DNA of 23,748 nucleotides from Haplomitrium mnioides (GCA_049999725.1 JBNGIS010032627.1:1-23748); one strand, 5' to 3'; counted from the stretch's first letter, positions 1 to 11,266 are shown. Translations and numbers: made by a program. The notes: generated from the letters alone by a model not told the origin.

Positions 1-526
1 CTTGATTGTATTTTATAGTATTTTAAGTTGTAGAATCATTTTGTCCAATCAAACAAGGCATTCATCTATAGGGTGTCATATAGTGTACATGATTGAGAAG
101 CAGATACCTTAAATATATTGCATTGTAGGTCATAGAGTCATTTTGCCCAATCAATGTAGGTCATAGAATCATTTTGTCCAATCAAATGAGGCATTCGTCT
201 TTAGGGTGTCACATAGTGTAAATGATTGAAAAGCAAAAACCTTGATTGTATTGTATTTTAAGTCATAGAATCATTTTATCCAATCAAGCAAGAAATTCTT
301 CTATAGGGTGTTTTAGAGTGTAGATGATTGAGAAGTAGATTCCTTGATTGTATTGTATTGTTAGCTATAAAATCATTTTGTCCAATCAAACGAGGCATTC
401 ACCTACAGAATGTGATAGAGTCTCGATGATTGAGAAGCATAAACCTTGATTGTATTTTATTGTAAGTGATAGAATACTTTTGTCCAATCAAATGAGGCAT
501 TCATCTATAGGGTGTCATAGAGTGTA

Positions 527-667
527 GATGATTGAGAAGCATATACCTTGATTGCATTGTATTGTAAGTCATAGAATCATTTTGTCAAATCAAATGGATG
601 ATTGAGAAGCATATACCTTGATTACATTGTATTGTAAGTCATAGAATCATTTTGTCAAATCAAATGA
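527..667. repeat. Near-identical 70-bp tandem duplication within the satellite
   Basis: Two adjacent 70-bp segments starting GATGATTGAGAAGCATATAC at 527 and 597 differ at essentially one base (GATTGC versus GATTAC). The unit is shorter than the 102-bp monomer, so it is a sub-monomer duplication made after the monomers diverged. Confidence 0.85.
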
Positions 668-1857
668 GGCATTCATCTATAGGGTGTGATAGAGTGTAGT
701 TGATTAACAAGCACATACCTTCTTTCTATTGTCATAAAAGACAAAAAAATCATTTTGTCTATTCAAATGATGCATTCATCTACACAGTGTCATAGAGTGT
801 ACATGATTGAAGAGCACATACCTTGATTGTATTGTCTTGAACTTCAAAGAATCATTTTGTCCAATCAAACGAGGCATTCTTCTATATGGTGTCATAGAGT
901 GCAGATGATTGAGGAGCACATACCAGGGTGTCATAGAGTGTAGATAGTTGAGAAAAACCCACCTTGATTGTACTGTATTGTAAGTCCAAGAATTTTTTTG
1001 TCCAATAAAACAAGCCATTTATCTTTAGGATGTCATAGAGTGTAGAAGCAAATAACTTGATTGTATTGCATTGTAAGTCATAGAATCATTTTGTCCAATT
1101 AAATCAGGCATTCATCTATAGGGTGTCAAAAACTATAGATGACTAAGAAGCACATAGCCTTTTTGCATTGCATTCTAAGTAATAGAATCATTTGCCCAAT
1201 CAAACGAGGCATTCATTTTTAGGGGGTTATAGAGTGTAAATGATTGAGAAGCACAAATCTGAATTGTATTGTGTTGTGAGATATAAAACCATTTTGTTTT
1301 ATCAAGCAAGGCATTCATCTATAGGATGTGATAGAGTGTAAATGATTGAGAAGCATATACCTTTACTATATTATATTGTAAGTCATAAAACCATTTTGTT
1401 CCAATCAAACCAAATATTCATCTATAGGGTGTTATAGAGTGTAGATGATTGAAAAGGAGAAACCTTGATTCTATTGTATTCTAAGTCACAGAATCATTTT
1501 GTCCAATCCAAGGAGGTATTCATCTATAAGCTCTTATAAAGTGTACATGATTAAGAAGAACATGCTTATGTGTCATAGAGTATTGATGATTGAGAAGCAC
1601 ATACCCTGAATATATTGTATTGTAAGTCATCAAATCATTTTGTCCAATCAAACAAAGCATTCATGTATAAGGTGTCATAGAGTGTAGATGAATGAGAAGC
1701 ACATACCTTGATTGTATTGCATTGTAGATCATAGAATTATTTTTTCCAATCAAAGTAGGCATTCATATATAAAGTGTGATAGAGTGTAGATGATTGAGAG
1801 GCATACAATCATTTTTTCCGATCAAACAAGGCATTCATCTATACGGTGTCATAGAGT

Positions 1858-2823
1858 GAAGATGATTGAGAAGCACACACCTTGATTGTATTGTATTGTG
1901 AGTTATACAATAACTTTTTCCAATCAAACAAGGCAATCATCTAGATAATATGATAAAGTGTAGATGATTGAGAAGCATAAACCTTGATTTTTTATATTTT
2001 AAGTCAAAGAATACTTTTTTCCAATCAAGCAAGGCATTCATCTTAAGGGTGTGATAGAGTGTAGATGATTGAGAAGCACATACCTTAATTGTATTGTATT
2101 GTGAGTCATACAATCATTTTGTTCAATCAAACAAGGCATTCATCTGTAGAGTGTCATAGAGTGTAGATGACTGACAAGCACATACCTTAATTGTATTTTT
2201 TTGCAAGTCATAGAATCATTTAGTTCATTCAAGTGATGCGTTCATTTATAAGGTGCCATAGAGTGTAGTTGATTGAGAAGCACATAACTTGATTGTGTTG
2301 TATTGTAAGTTATAGAATCATTTTGTCTAATCAAACAAGACATTCATCTATAGGGTGTTATAGAGTGAAGATGATTAAGAAGCACACACCTTGATTGTAT
2401 TGTGAGTCATAAAATAATTTTGTCCAATCAGACGAGGCATTCATCTATATAATGCGATAAAGTATAGATGATTGAAAGGCATAAACCTTGATTTTGTTTT
2501 GTTGTAAGTCAAAGAACACTTTTGTTCAATCAAACAAGGCATTCATCTGTAGGTTGTCATAGAGTGTAGATGATTGAGAAGCACATACCTTGATTGTGTT
2601 GTATTGTAAGTTATACAATCATTTTGTTCAATCAAACAAGACATTTATTCGTAGAGTGTAGATGATTGACAAGCACATACCTTAATTGTATTGTTTTGCA
2701 AGTGTAGATGATTGACAAGCACATACCTTAATTTTATTGTTTTGCAAGTCATAGAATCATTTAGTCCATTCAAATGATGCGTTTATTTATAGAGTGTCTT
2801 AGAGTGTCGTTGATTGAGAAGCA
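1858..2823. repeat. Higher-order repeat block in the satellite, offset about 510-540 bp
   Basis: Monomers at about 1858-2280 share private variants with those at about 2367-2823. Examples are CATCTAGATAATATGATAAAG against CATCTATATAATGCGATAAAG, and the pair containing ATCATTTAGTTCATTCAAGTG (2214 onward) against ATCATTTAGTCCATTCAAATG (2755 onward). Shared variants at multi-monomer spacing show that blocks of about five monomers were copied together. Confidence 0.7.
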
Positions 2824-3791
2824 CATACATTGAACGTATTCTATTGTAAGTTATAGAATTATTTTGTCCAATCAAACGAGGCATTCATGTATAGGGTGTC
2901 ATATAGTGTACATGATTGAGAAGCATACACCTTAAATGTATTGCATTGTATGTCATAGAGTCATTTTGTCCAATCAAAAGAGGCATTCATCTTTAGGGTG
3001 TCATATAGTGTAGATGATTGAAAAGCAAAAACCTTGATTGTATTGTATTCTAAGTCATAGAATCATTCTATCTAATGAAACAAGATACTCATCTATAGGG
3101 TGTTATAGAGTGTAGATGATTGTAGATGATTGAGAAGTAGATCCCTTGATTGTATTGAAGGTCATAAATCATTTTTTCCAATCAAACGAGGCATTCATCT
3201 ATAGAATGTGATAGAGTGTGGATGATGGAGAAGTATAATCCTTGATTGTATTTTATTGTAGGTGATAGAATACTTTTGTGCAATCAAACAAGACATTCAT
3301 CTATAGGGTGTCATAGAGTGTAGATGATTGAGAAGCTTATACCTTGATTGTATTGTATTGTAAGTCATAGAATCATTTTGTCCAATCAAATGAGTTATTC
3401 ATCTATAAGGTGTTATAAAATGTAGATAATTGGTAAGCACATACTAGGGTGTCATAGAGTGTTGATGATTGAGATGCACATACCTTGATTGTATTGTATT
3501 CTTAGTGATAAAATCATTTTGTCCAATCAAACAAGTGATTCATGTATAGAACGTAATAAAGTGTACAGGATTAAGAGGCACATACCTTGATTGTATTGTA
3601 TTGTAGGTCATAGAATCATTTTGTCCAATCAAATGAGGCATTCATCTTTAGGGTCTCATAGAGTATAGATGAGAGAGAAGCACATACCTTGGATTGTATG
3701 TTATTGGAGGCCATTGAATTGTTTTTTTCCAAACAAATGAGGCATTCATCTATAAGTTGCCATAGAGTGTAGATGATTAAGAAGCGCATAC

Positions 3792-3963
3792 CCTTAATGT
3801 ATTGTATTGTAAGTCATAGAATAATTTTTTCCAATCAAACAAGGCATTGATCTATAGGACGTGATATCAAACAAGGCCCTTAATGTATTGTATTGTAAGT
3901 CATAGAATATTTTTTTCCAATCAAACAAGGCATTGATCTATAGGACGTGATATCAAACAAGGC
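3792..3963. repeat. Near-identical 86-bp tandem duplication in the satellite
   Basis: Segments beginning CCTTAATGTATTG at 3792 and 3878 match at all but one position over 86 bp, far closer than ordinary neighbouring monomers. Both contain the odd junction GGACGTGATATCAAACAAGG, where one monomer jumps into the middle of the next. This is a very recent slippage or unequal-exchange product. Confidence 0.88.
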
Positions 3964-3965
3964 AT

Positions 3966-4890
3966 TGATCTATAGGATGTGATAGAGTGTAGATGATTGA
4001 CAAGCATAAACCTTGATTGTAATTTATTGTAAGATGTAAAATACTTTGTCCATTAAAATAGACATTCATCTAAATGGTGTCAAAGAGTAGACGATTGAGA
4101 GGCATATACATTGATTTTATTGTATTGCAAGTCATAGAATCATTTTGTTCAATCATATGAGGCATTCATCTATCGGGTGTTATAGAGTGTAGATAATTGA
4201 GAAGCACACACATTTATTGTATTGAAAGTGAGAAATTATATTTTTTCAATGAAATAAGACATTCTAGTATAGGGTGTTATAGAGTGTAGATAATTGAGAA
4301 GCACATACCTTGATTGTAATTTTTTGTAAGTTATAGAATCATTATGTCCAATCAAACAAGGCATTCATCTACACAGTGTCATAGAGTGTAGATGATTGAG
4401 AAGCATATATCTTGAATGTATTGTATTGTAAGTGATTAAATAATTTTTTCCAATCAAACAAGACATTGATCTATAGGACGTGATAGAGTGTAGATGATTG
4501 ACAAGGATAAACCTTGATTGTAATTTATTGTAAGCTGTAAAATACTTTGTCTATTAAAATAGACATTCATCTAAATGGTGTCAAAGAGTGTAGACGATTG
4601 AGAGGCACATACATTGATTGTATTGTATTGTAAGTCATAGAATCATTTTGTTCAATCATACGAGGCATTCATCTATCGGGTGTTATAGAGTGTAGATAAT
4701 TGAGAAGCACATACATTTATTGTATTGTAAGTGATAGATTATATTTGTTCAATGAAATGAGGCATTCTAGTATAGGGTGTTATAGAGTGTAGATGATTGA
4801 GAAGCACATACCTTGATTGTAATTTTTTGTAAGTTATAGAATCATTATGTCCAATCAAACAAGGCATTCATCTACACAGTGCCATAGAGT
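3966..4890. repeat. Higher-order repeat: two copies of a block at 501-bp offset
   Basis: The block at about 3966-4389 recurs at about 4467-4890. Private variants are kept in the same order: TTGATTGTAATTTATTGTAAG, AATACTTTGTC followed by ATTAAAATAGACATTC, CATCTATCGGGTGTTATAG, GCATTCTAGTATAGGG, and CATCTACACAGTG. The first landmark lies at 4021 and 4522, an offset of 501 bp or about five monomers. Confidence 0.85.
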
Positions 4891-7800
4891 TAGATGATTG
4901 AGAAGCACATACCTTGATTGCATTGTATTGTTTGCATGCCATTGAATTATTGGTTTAATCAAACCATGCATTCATCTATAGGACTTGATAGAGTGTAGAT
5001 GATTAAGAAGCACAATACCTTGATTGTATTGTAAGTCAAAGAATCATTTTGTCCAATCAAACAAGGCATTCATTTAAACGTTGTCATAGAGTATAGATGA
5101 TTGAGAGGCACATACCTTGATTGTATTGCATTAAAAGTCATAGAATCATTTTGTCCAATCAATTGAAGCATTTATCTATAGAGTGTTATAAAGTGTAGAT
5201 GATTGAGAAGCACAAGCCTTAATTGTATTGTATTGTATTGTATGTAATAGAATTATTTTTTCCAATAAAACCAGACATTCATTTATAGAGTGTAGATGAT
5301 TGACAAGCACATACCTTGATTGTATTTCATTGTTAGTGAAAGAGTTATTTTGTCCAATCAAAAAAGGCATTCATCTATAGGATGTCATAGAGTGTAGATG
5401 ATTGAGAAGTACATTCCTTGATTGCATTTTACTAGAAGTTAGAGAATCATTTTGTCCAATCAAACGAGGCATTTATCTATAGGGTGTCATAGAGTGTAGA
5501 TGATTGAGAAGCAGACAAGTTGATTATATTGTATTGCAAGTCATAGAATCATTTGGTACAATAAACCTAGACATTCATCTATAAAACGTGAGAGAGTGTA
5601 GATGATTGAGAAGCACCAAACCTTGATTGTATTGTATTGTGAGTCTTAGAAACTTTTTGTTGAATAAAATAAGGCATTCAGCTAAAGGGTGTCATACAAT
5701 CTAGATGATTGAGAAGCGTATACCTTTATTGTATTGTATTATAAGTCATAAAATCATTTTGTCCAATCAAACAAGGCATTCATCTAGAAGGTGTTATAGA
5801 GTGTAGATGATTGTGAAGCACATACCTTTATTGTATTGTATTGTAAGTCATAGAATTGTTTTGTCCAATCCAACAAAGCATTCATGTATAGAGTGTTATA
5901 GAGTATAGAGGATTGAGAAGAACATACCTCGATAGAATTGTATTGTAGGTTATAGAATCATTTTGTCCAATCAAACGAAGCATTCATCTATAGGTAGTTA
6001 TAGAGTGTAGATGATTGAGAAGCACATACCTTGATTGTATTGTATTGTAAATCATAGAATTATTTACTCCAATCAAACAAGGCATTCATCTTTAGGGTGC
6101 TATATAGTGTAGATGATTGACAAGCATATACTATGATTGTATTGTATTATAGGTTATAGAATCTTTTTGTTCAATCAAACAAGACATTTATCTATAGGGT
6201 GTCATAGAGTGTAGAGGATTGAGAAGCACAAACCTTAATTGTATTGTAAGTCATAGAATCATTTTTTCCAATCGAAAAACGCATTCATCCATAGAATATC
6301 ATAGAGTGTAGATGAGTGAGACGCACATACCTTGATTGAATTGTAGGTCATAGAATCATTTTTTCCAATCAAATGAGGCTTTCATCTAAAGGTTGTTATA
6401 GAATGTAGATGATTGGAAGGCACATACCTTGATTGTTTTGTACTGGAGGTCATAGAACCATTTTGTCGAATCAAACAAGGCATTCATCTATAAGGTGTCA
6501 TAGAGTGTAGATAATTGAGAAGCACATACCTTGATTGTATTGTATTGAACCATAGAATCATTTTTTTCCAATCAAACAAGGCAGTCAGTTAAAAGGTGGT
6601 GTAGAGTGTCGATAATTGAGAAGCATATATCTTGATTGTATTGTAGTAAATGTCATAAAATCATTTTATCAATCAAACGAGGCATTCATGTATAGGGTGT
6701 TATAAGGTGTAGATGATTGAGAAGCACAAACACGAGGGTGTGAAAGAGTGTAGATGATTGAGAAGCACATAACTTGATTTTATTGTATTGCAAGTCATAG
6801 AATTATTTTTTCCAATGAAACAAGACATTCATCTATAGGGTGTCTGAGAGTGTATAGGATTAAGAAGCATATACCTTGATGTTATTGCATCGCATGTCAT
6901 AAAATCTATTTTTCCAAGCAAACAAGACATTCATCTATAGGATGTGATAGAGTGTAGATGATTGAGAAGTAGATATCTTGATTGTATTTAATTGTAAGTT
7001 ATAGAATACTTTTGTCTAATCAAACAAGGCATTCATCTATAGGAAGTTATAAAGTGTAGATGATTGAGAAGCACATACCTTGATTGTACTATATCGTAGG
7101 TCATAGAATCATTTTGTCCAATCAAATGAGGCATTCATCTATAGGGTGCAATAGTGTGTAGATGATTGAAAAGCACATACCTCGATCGTATTTTATTGTA
7201 AGTTATAGAACCATTTTGTCCATTCAAATGAAGCATTTATCTATAGATTGTCATATAGTGTAGATGATTGAGAAGCCAGATACCTTGATTGTATTGTATT
7301 GTAAGTCATAGTATAATTTTGTTGAATCAAACAAGGCATTCATTTATAGGGTGTCATGGAGTGTAGATGATTGAAAAGCACATACCTTGATTGTATTGTA
7401 TTGTATGTTATAGAATCATTTGGTTTCATAAAACCAGACATTGATCTATAGGATGTGATAGAGTGTAGATGATTGAGAAGCACAATATCTTGATTGTATT
7501 GTTTTGTAAATCATAGAATCGTTTTGTCTAATCAAACAAGGGATTTAGCTAAAGAGTGTCATAGAGTGTAGATGACTAAGAAGCACATACCTTGATTGTG
7601 TTGTATTGAATGTCATATTAAACAAGGCATTCATTTAAAAGATGTTATAGAGTGTAGATAATTGATAAGCACATACCTTGATTGTATTGTATTGAACCTC
7701 ATAAAATCATTTTGTCCAATCAAACAAGGCATTCATCTATAGAGTGTCATAGAGTGTAGATGATTGAGAAGCACATAACCTTATTTTATTGTATTGTAAA

Positions 7801-8689
7801 ACATAGAATCATTTGGTCCAATCAAACTAGGTAATCATCTATAGGTCATGATGGAGTGTAGATGATTGAAAAGCACTCACCTTGATTGTATTGTATTGAA
7901 AGTCATAGAATTATTTTGTCCAATTAAACGAGGCATTTATTTTAAAGGTATCATAAAGTGAAGATGATTGAGAAGCACATACCTTGTTTGTATTGCATTG
8001 TAAGTCATAAAGTCATTTTGTCCCATCAAACGAGGCATTTATTTATAGGGTGTCATAGAGTTTGGATGATTTAAAAGCATATACTTTGATTGTATTGTAT
8101 TGATTGTCATAGAATTATTTTGTCCAATCCAACGAGGCATTCATCTTTAGGGTGTCGTAGAGTGTAGATTATTGAAAAGCACATACTAGGGTGTCATAGA
8201 GTGTAGATGATTAACAAGCACATACCTTGATTTTATTGTATTGTAAGTCATAGAGTCATTTTGTCCAATCAAACGAGGTTTTCATCTATAGAGTGTCATA
8301 GAGTGTAGATAATCTAGAAGCACAAACCTTGGTTGTATTGCATTGTAAGTCATAGAATTATTTTGTCCAATGAAATGAGGCATTCATTTTTAAGGTGTTA
8401 TAGAGTGTAGAGGATTGAGAAGCACATAGCTTGATTGTATTGTATTGTAAGTTATAGAATCATTTTGTTCAATCAAATGAGGCATTTATCTATTGGATGT
8501 GATAGAGTATAGATGATTGAGAAGCACACACCTTGATTGTAATTTATTGTAAGGCATAGAATCATTTTGTCCAATTAGACGAGACATCCATCTATAGGGT
8601 GTCATAGAGTGTAGATGATTGGAAAGCACATACCTTCATTGTATTGTATTGTAAGTCACAGAATCATTTTGTTCCGTCAAACAAGGTAT

Positions 8690-9370
8690 TCGTCTATAAG
8701 TTGTTATAGAGTGTAGATGATTGAGAAGCACATACTAGGGTGTCATAGAGTGTTGATGATTGAGAAGCACACATCTTGATTATATTGTATTGTAAGTCAT
8801 AGAATCATTTTGTCCAATCAAACGAAGCATTCATGTATAGGGTATCATAGAGTGTAGATGATTCAGAAGCACTTTCCTTGATTTTCTTGTATTGTAAGTT
8901 ATAGAATCATTTTGTTCAATCAAATGAGGCATTTTTTTTGTTGGATTTGATAGAGTTTAGACGATTGATAAGCACATACCTTGATTGTATTGTATTGTAT
9001 TGTAAGGCATAGAATCATTTTGTCCAATCAAACAAGACATCCATCTATAGGATATCACAGAGTGTAGATAATTGAGAAGCACATACCTTCATTGTATTGT
9101 ATTGTAAGTGACATAATCATTTTTCCCTATCAAACAAGGTTTTCATCTATAAGTTATCTATAAGTTGTTATAGAGTGTAGATGATTGAGAAGCACATACT
9201 AGGGTGTCATAGAGTGTTGATGATTGAGAACCACACACCTTGATTATATTGTATTGTAAGTCATACAATCATTTTGTCCAATCAAACGAGGCTTTCATGT
9301 ATAGGGTGTCATAGAGTGTAGATGATTCAGAAGCACTTACCTTGATTGTGTTGTATTGTAAGTCATAGAA
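8690..9370. repeat. Satellite block duplicated at about 465-bp offset, including a truncated monomer
   Basis: About 8690-8905 and 9155-9370 share ATAAGTTGTTATAGAGTG, the truncated-monomer junction CACATACTAGGGTGTCATAG, GAGTGTTGATGATTGAG, CTTGATTATATTG and GATGATTCAGAAGCACTT. The offset is below five full monomers because the block contains the truncated unit. Confidence 0.8.
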
Positions 9371-9741
9371 TCATTTTGTCCAATCAAATGAAGCATTCAT
9401 CTATAGGGTGCTATAGAGTGTAGATGATTGAGAAGCACATACCTTGATTGTATTTTATTTTAAGTCTTAGAATCATTTTGTCCAATCAAACGAGGCATTC
9501 ATGTATAGGGTGTTATAGAGTGTAGGTGAATGAGAAGCACATACCTTGTTTGTGTTGTATTGTAGGTCATAGAATCATTTTATCTAATCAAATGAGGCAT
9601 TCATATATAGGATGTCATAGAGTGTAGATGATTGAGAAGCATATACCTTGATTGTGTTGTGTTGTAAGTCATAGAATCATTTTGTCTATTCAAACAAGGC
9701 ATTCATCTATAGGGTGTCATAGCATGTAGATGATTGAGAAA

Positions 9742-10100
9742 CAGCCTTCATGCGTCAAAATGGAGTAGTTTGGTTGCTAGTTTGCTTGATGAATTTTCAA
9801 GAGTTCCCATGAACAGTCATGATAGGCCACAAGTTTTCATGGAAGGTTGTTTGGGGAATATGTTCTCTAAGCAATCTAAATACATATAGTGAACCTTAAT
9901 TTTTAGAAAGGAGGAATCCACCACGTACACCGAAAGCTAGCATGAAACTGTGGTGGATGCAAAACCGTTTTTGGGACCTGTTCTGAGACATGTTCAAAGC
10001 AACCTTCATGCGTCAGAATGAAGTAGTTTTGTTGTTTACTCGAGCTGTTTGCTTGATGAGGAGTGTTTAAGAATTCCGATCAATAGTCATGATGCGCCTT
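9742..10100. repeat. Direct repeat pair, about 90 bp, beginning at the satellite edge
   Basis: Copy 1 (about 9743-9836) and copy 2 (about 9999-10095) share CCTTCATGCGTCA, GAGTAGTTT or AAGTAGTTTT, GTTTGCTTGATGA, AAGAGTTCCCAT or AAGAATTCCGAT, and AGTCATGATAGG or AGTCATGATGCG in the same order with small indels. The sequence between the copies (about 9837-9998) holds no recognisable gene. Copy 1 starts within a base or two of the last satellite monomer. Confidence 0.75.
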
Positions 10101-10132
10101 TGTATTCAAATGGACACACTATGTTTTATTCA

Positions 10133-10393
10133 GATGAAGAAGTGTTTTGAATGTGGAAAAAAATCAAGGAGGATATTGTATGTTGATGAAGACGTATCTC
10201 CAATGTGGATAACTCAAGAGGGAGTGATGGGATGTTGCATGCCGATGCCGGTGAAGAGGCATCTCCAATGTCAAACAACCGAAGAGGTAGTGATTGGATG
10301 TTGCATGACGATGAAGAAGATACACAATGCTCATTTACTTTATGTGTAAAATCATTTCACATGTATGAAGTCCGAGCAGCAAAGTATGTGTAG
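10133..10393 (+). pseudogene. Degenerate coding-like tandem repeat, acidic, unknown family
   Basis: Three diverged units of 52, 65 and 60 bp start at GATGAAGAAGTG (10133), GATGAAGACGTA (10185) and GGTGAAGAGGCA (10250), and a fragment follows at 10310. In the plus frame that is open from 10205, the last two units read as similar peptides: RGSDGMLHADAGEEASPM and then RGSDWMLHDDEED. The frame continues to a TAG at 10391. Unit 2 lacks one base relative to unit 3 near 10207, so one frame cannot cover all units; this and a stop in unit 1 make it look like a decayed repeat-containing coding region. I do not recognise the protein. It may be a captured gene or transposon fragment; a non-coding minisatellite cannot be excluded. 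Confidence 0.4.
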
Positions 10394-10473
10394 GGCCATA
10401 GTGCCGGAAGTCCAAGTTATCAGTGAAGATATCTTTATTTTTTTTTGTTAATCATGCTCATTTTAATCTCTTA
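10361..10473. repeat. Dispersed repeat, copy A
   Basis: This segment matches 20601-20717 in the same orientation. Shared blocks are CAGCAAAGTATGTG or CAGCAGAGTATGTG, CCATAGTGCC, GAAGTCCA, AGATAT, a T-rich tract ending TTTGTTAATC, and CATTTTAATCT or CATTTCAATCT, with a few short indels. It overlaps the end of the plus-strand degenerate coding repeat. Confidence 0.75.
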
Positions 10474-10555
10474 GAACGCACTCTGATTATCTGGTTGTGC
10501 TTAGTGCTCCACTACATAAGTTCCCATCCAATCGTGATGGAAAAATAACCTTATA

Positions 10556-10903
10556 TCAGTATTTCAAAAGTGGAAGGGATACTGCCAAAAGGTTGAGAAA
10601 ATCATGAAAGCATAGGTAAAGCAGCCGCATCAAACTGTCCACACACAATTGAAGCATTATAGACAACTTTTGATACATTACTCCATAGACATCTTCTAGT
10701 ACATCCCAAAAAATGTGGCCGTAGACTTCTTCTGGTACATCCAAGTACAATGTGGGCAGTTGCTGATATACTTGAGAAAAATCTTTCTGGACCGAGCAGA
10801 GCAGACTGAGATGTAGGCTTGGTGTAGTCTCTCTTGTGAAAATTGTGAAACTACATGTGAGCATTGAGCCGTCAAAGACACTAAAAAATGTCTTAGAACT
10901 CAC
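10556..10903 (-). CDS. Uncertain 115-codon ORF with a 12-residue internal repeat
   Basis: An uninterrupted minus-strand frame of 115 codons. I recognise no family, signal peptide or catalytic motif. Near its middle two 12-residue units, DVPEEVYGHIFW and DVLEDVYGVMY, reflect a 36-bp tandem duplication in the DNA (10685-10756), with a third weaker copy at about 10659-10684. The C-terminal part is rich in Leu and Phe. Neighbouring sequence is repetitive and no promoter or splice signal is evident. It may be a chance ORF kept open by the in-frame repeat, or a fragment of a lost gene. Confidence 0.2.
   Translation of the reverse strand: MSSKTFFSVFDGSMLTCSFTIFTRETTPSLHLSLLCSVQKDFSQVYQQLPTLYLDVPEEVYGHIFWDVLEDVYGVMYQKLSIMLQLCVDSLMRLLYLCFHDFLNLLAVSLPLLKY
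10659..10756. repeat. 36-bp tandem repeat, about 2.7 copies
   Basis: Units begin ATAGACATCTTCTAGTACATC (10685) and GTAGACTTCTTCTGGTACATC (10721), each exactly 36 bp. A more diverged partial copy, ATAGACAACTTTTGATACAT, lies immediately upstream. Confidence 0.8.
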
Positions 10904-11261
10904 GTGAATTATATATTATGAATTGACTCAACTCTCCAAAGTGAGGTGCAGGCATGAAGCCTATGAGCCTTTGAGCCAAGCACTCGATCACAGTCACGGC
11001 TTTAGCGCAGCACAGTGCAACCCAAACCACATCGCGTACGAAGACAAGAGGAAATGAGAGGAGACGAGACCAGGCAACTTCCTTCTTCAGCCTAGCTCCT
11101 TCTTAAATATACATACTTAGAGTAGTCAATCTATATCTTCTTCTTGTATCAGTCAAAATGGTGATGAAGCAAATGTTGAAATGATGATGAAGCATATGCC
11201 AAAATGGGGATTTTGGGACATAGAGCTGTTATCTCTTTCTCTTCTACTCAGAAAAAAATTG
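10904..11261. other. Non-coding flank left of the retrotransposon
   Basis: No gene is evident. The only structure I see is a short imperfect tandem duplication at about 11157-11202 (ATGGTGATGAAGCAAATGTTG, then ATGATGATGAAGCATATGCC). The stretch ends directly at the target-site duplication of the copia element, so it is host DNA that was contiguous with the sequence at 18860 before insertion. Confidence 0.5.
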
Positions 11262-11266
11262 ACTCA
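11262..11266. repeat. Target-site duplication ACTCA, left copy
   Basis: ACTCA directly precedes TGTTAT of the left LTR and is repeated exactly at 18855-18859 after ATAACA of the right LTR. Five bases is the usual duplication made by copia integrases. Confidence 0.93.

Larger units (their letters stand above)
1..9741. repeat. Satellite array, monomer about 102 bp, about 95 copies
   Basis: Head-to-tail copies of one AT-rich unit fill the region and run off the left edge. Landmarks recur in a fixed order in almost every monomer: AGAGTGTAGATGATTGAGAAG, then CACATACCTTGATTGTATTG, then AAGTCATAGAATCATTTTG, then CCAATCAAAC and GGCATTCATCTATAGGGTG. A typical monomer counts to 102 bp. Copies differ by point changes and small indels, mostly in the number of ATTGT pentamers, so length varies. 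No long ORF is conserved between monomers, which argues against a coding repeat. The last recognisable unit ends at GATTGAGAA near 9741. Array size and composition fit plant pericentromeric, subtelomeric or interstitial satellite DNA; the window does not show which. Confidence 0.97.

Noticed and set aside
776-5370. Minus-strand ORFs of 80 and 64 codons inside the satellite (776-1018, 5176-5370)
   Set aside because: They are translations of satellite monomers with no conservation of frame between monomers, so they are chance ORFs.
1-9741. CRISPR-like or 5S rDNA-like tandem array
   Set aside because: There is no short-repeat and unique-spacer alternation, since the whole 102-bp unit repeats. 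I see no 5S rRNA promoter elements or rRNA sequence.
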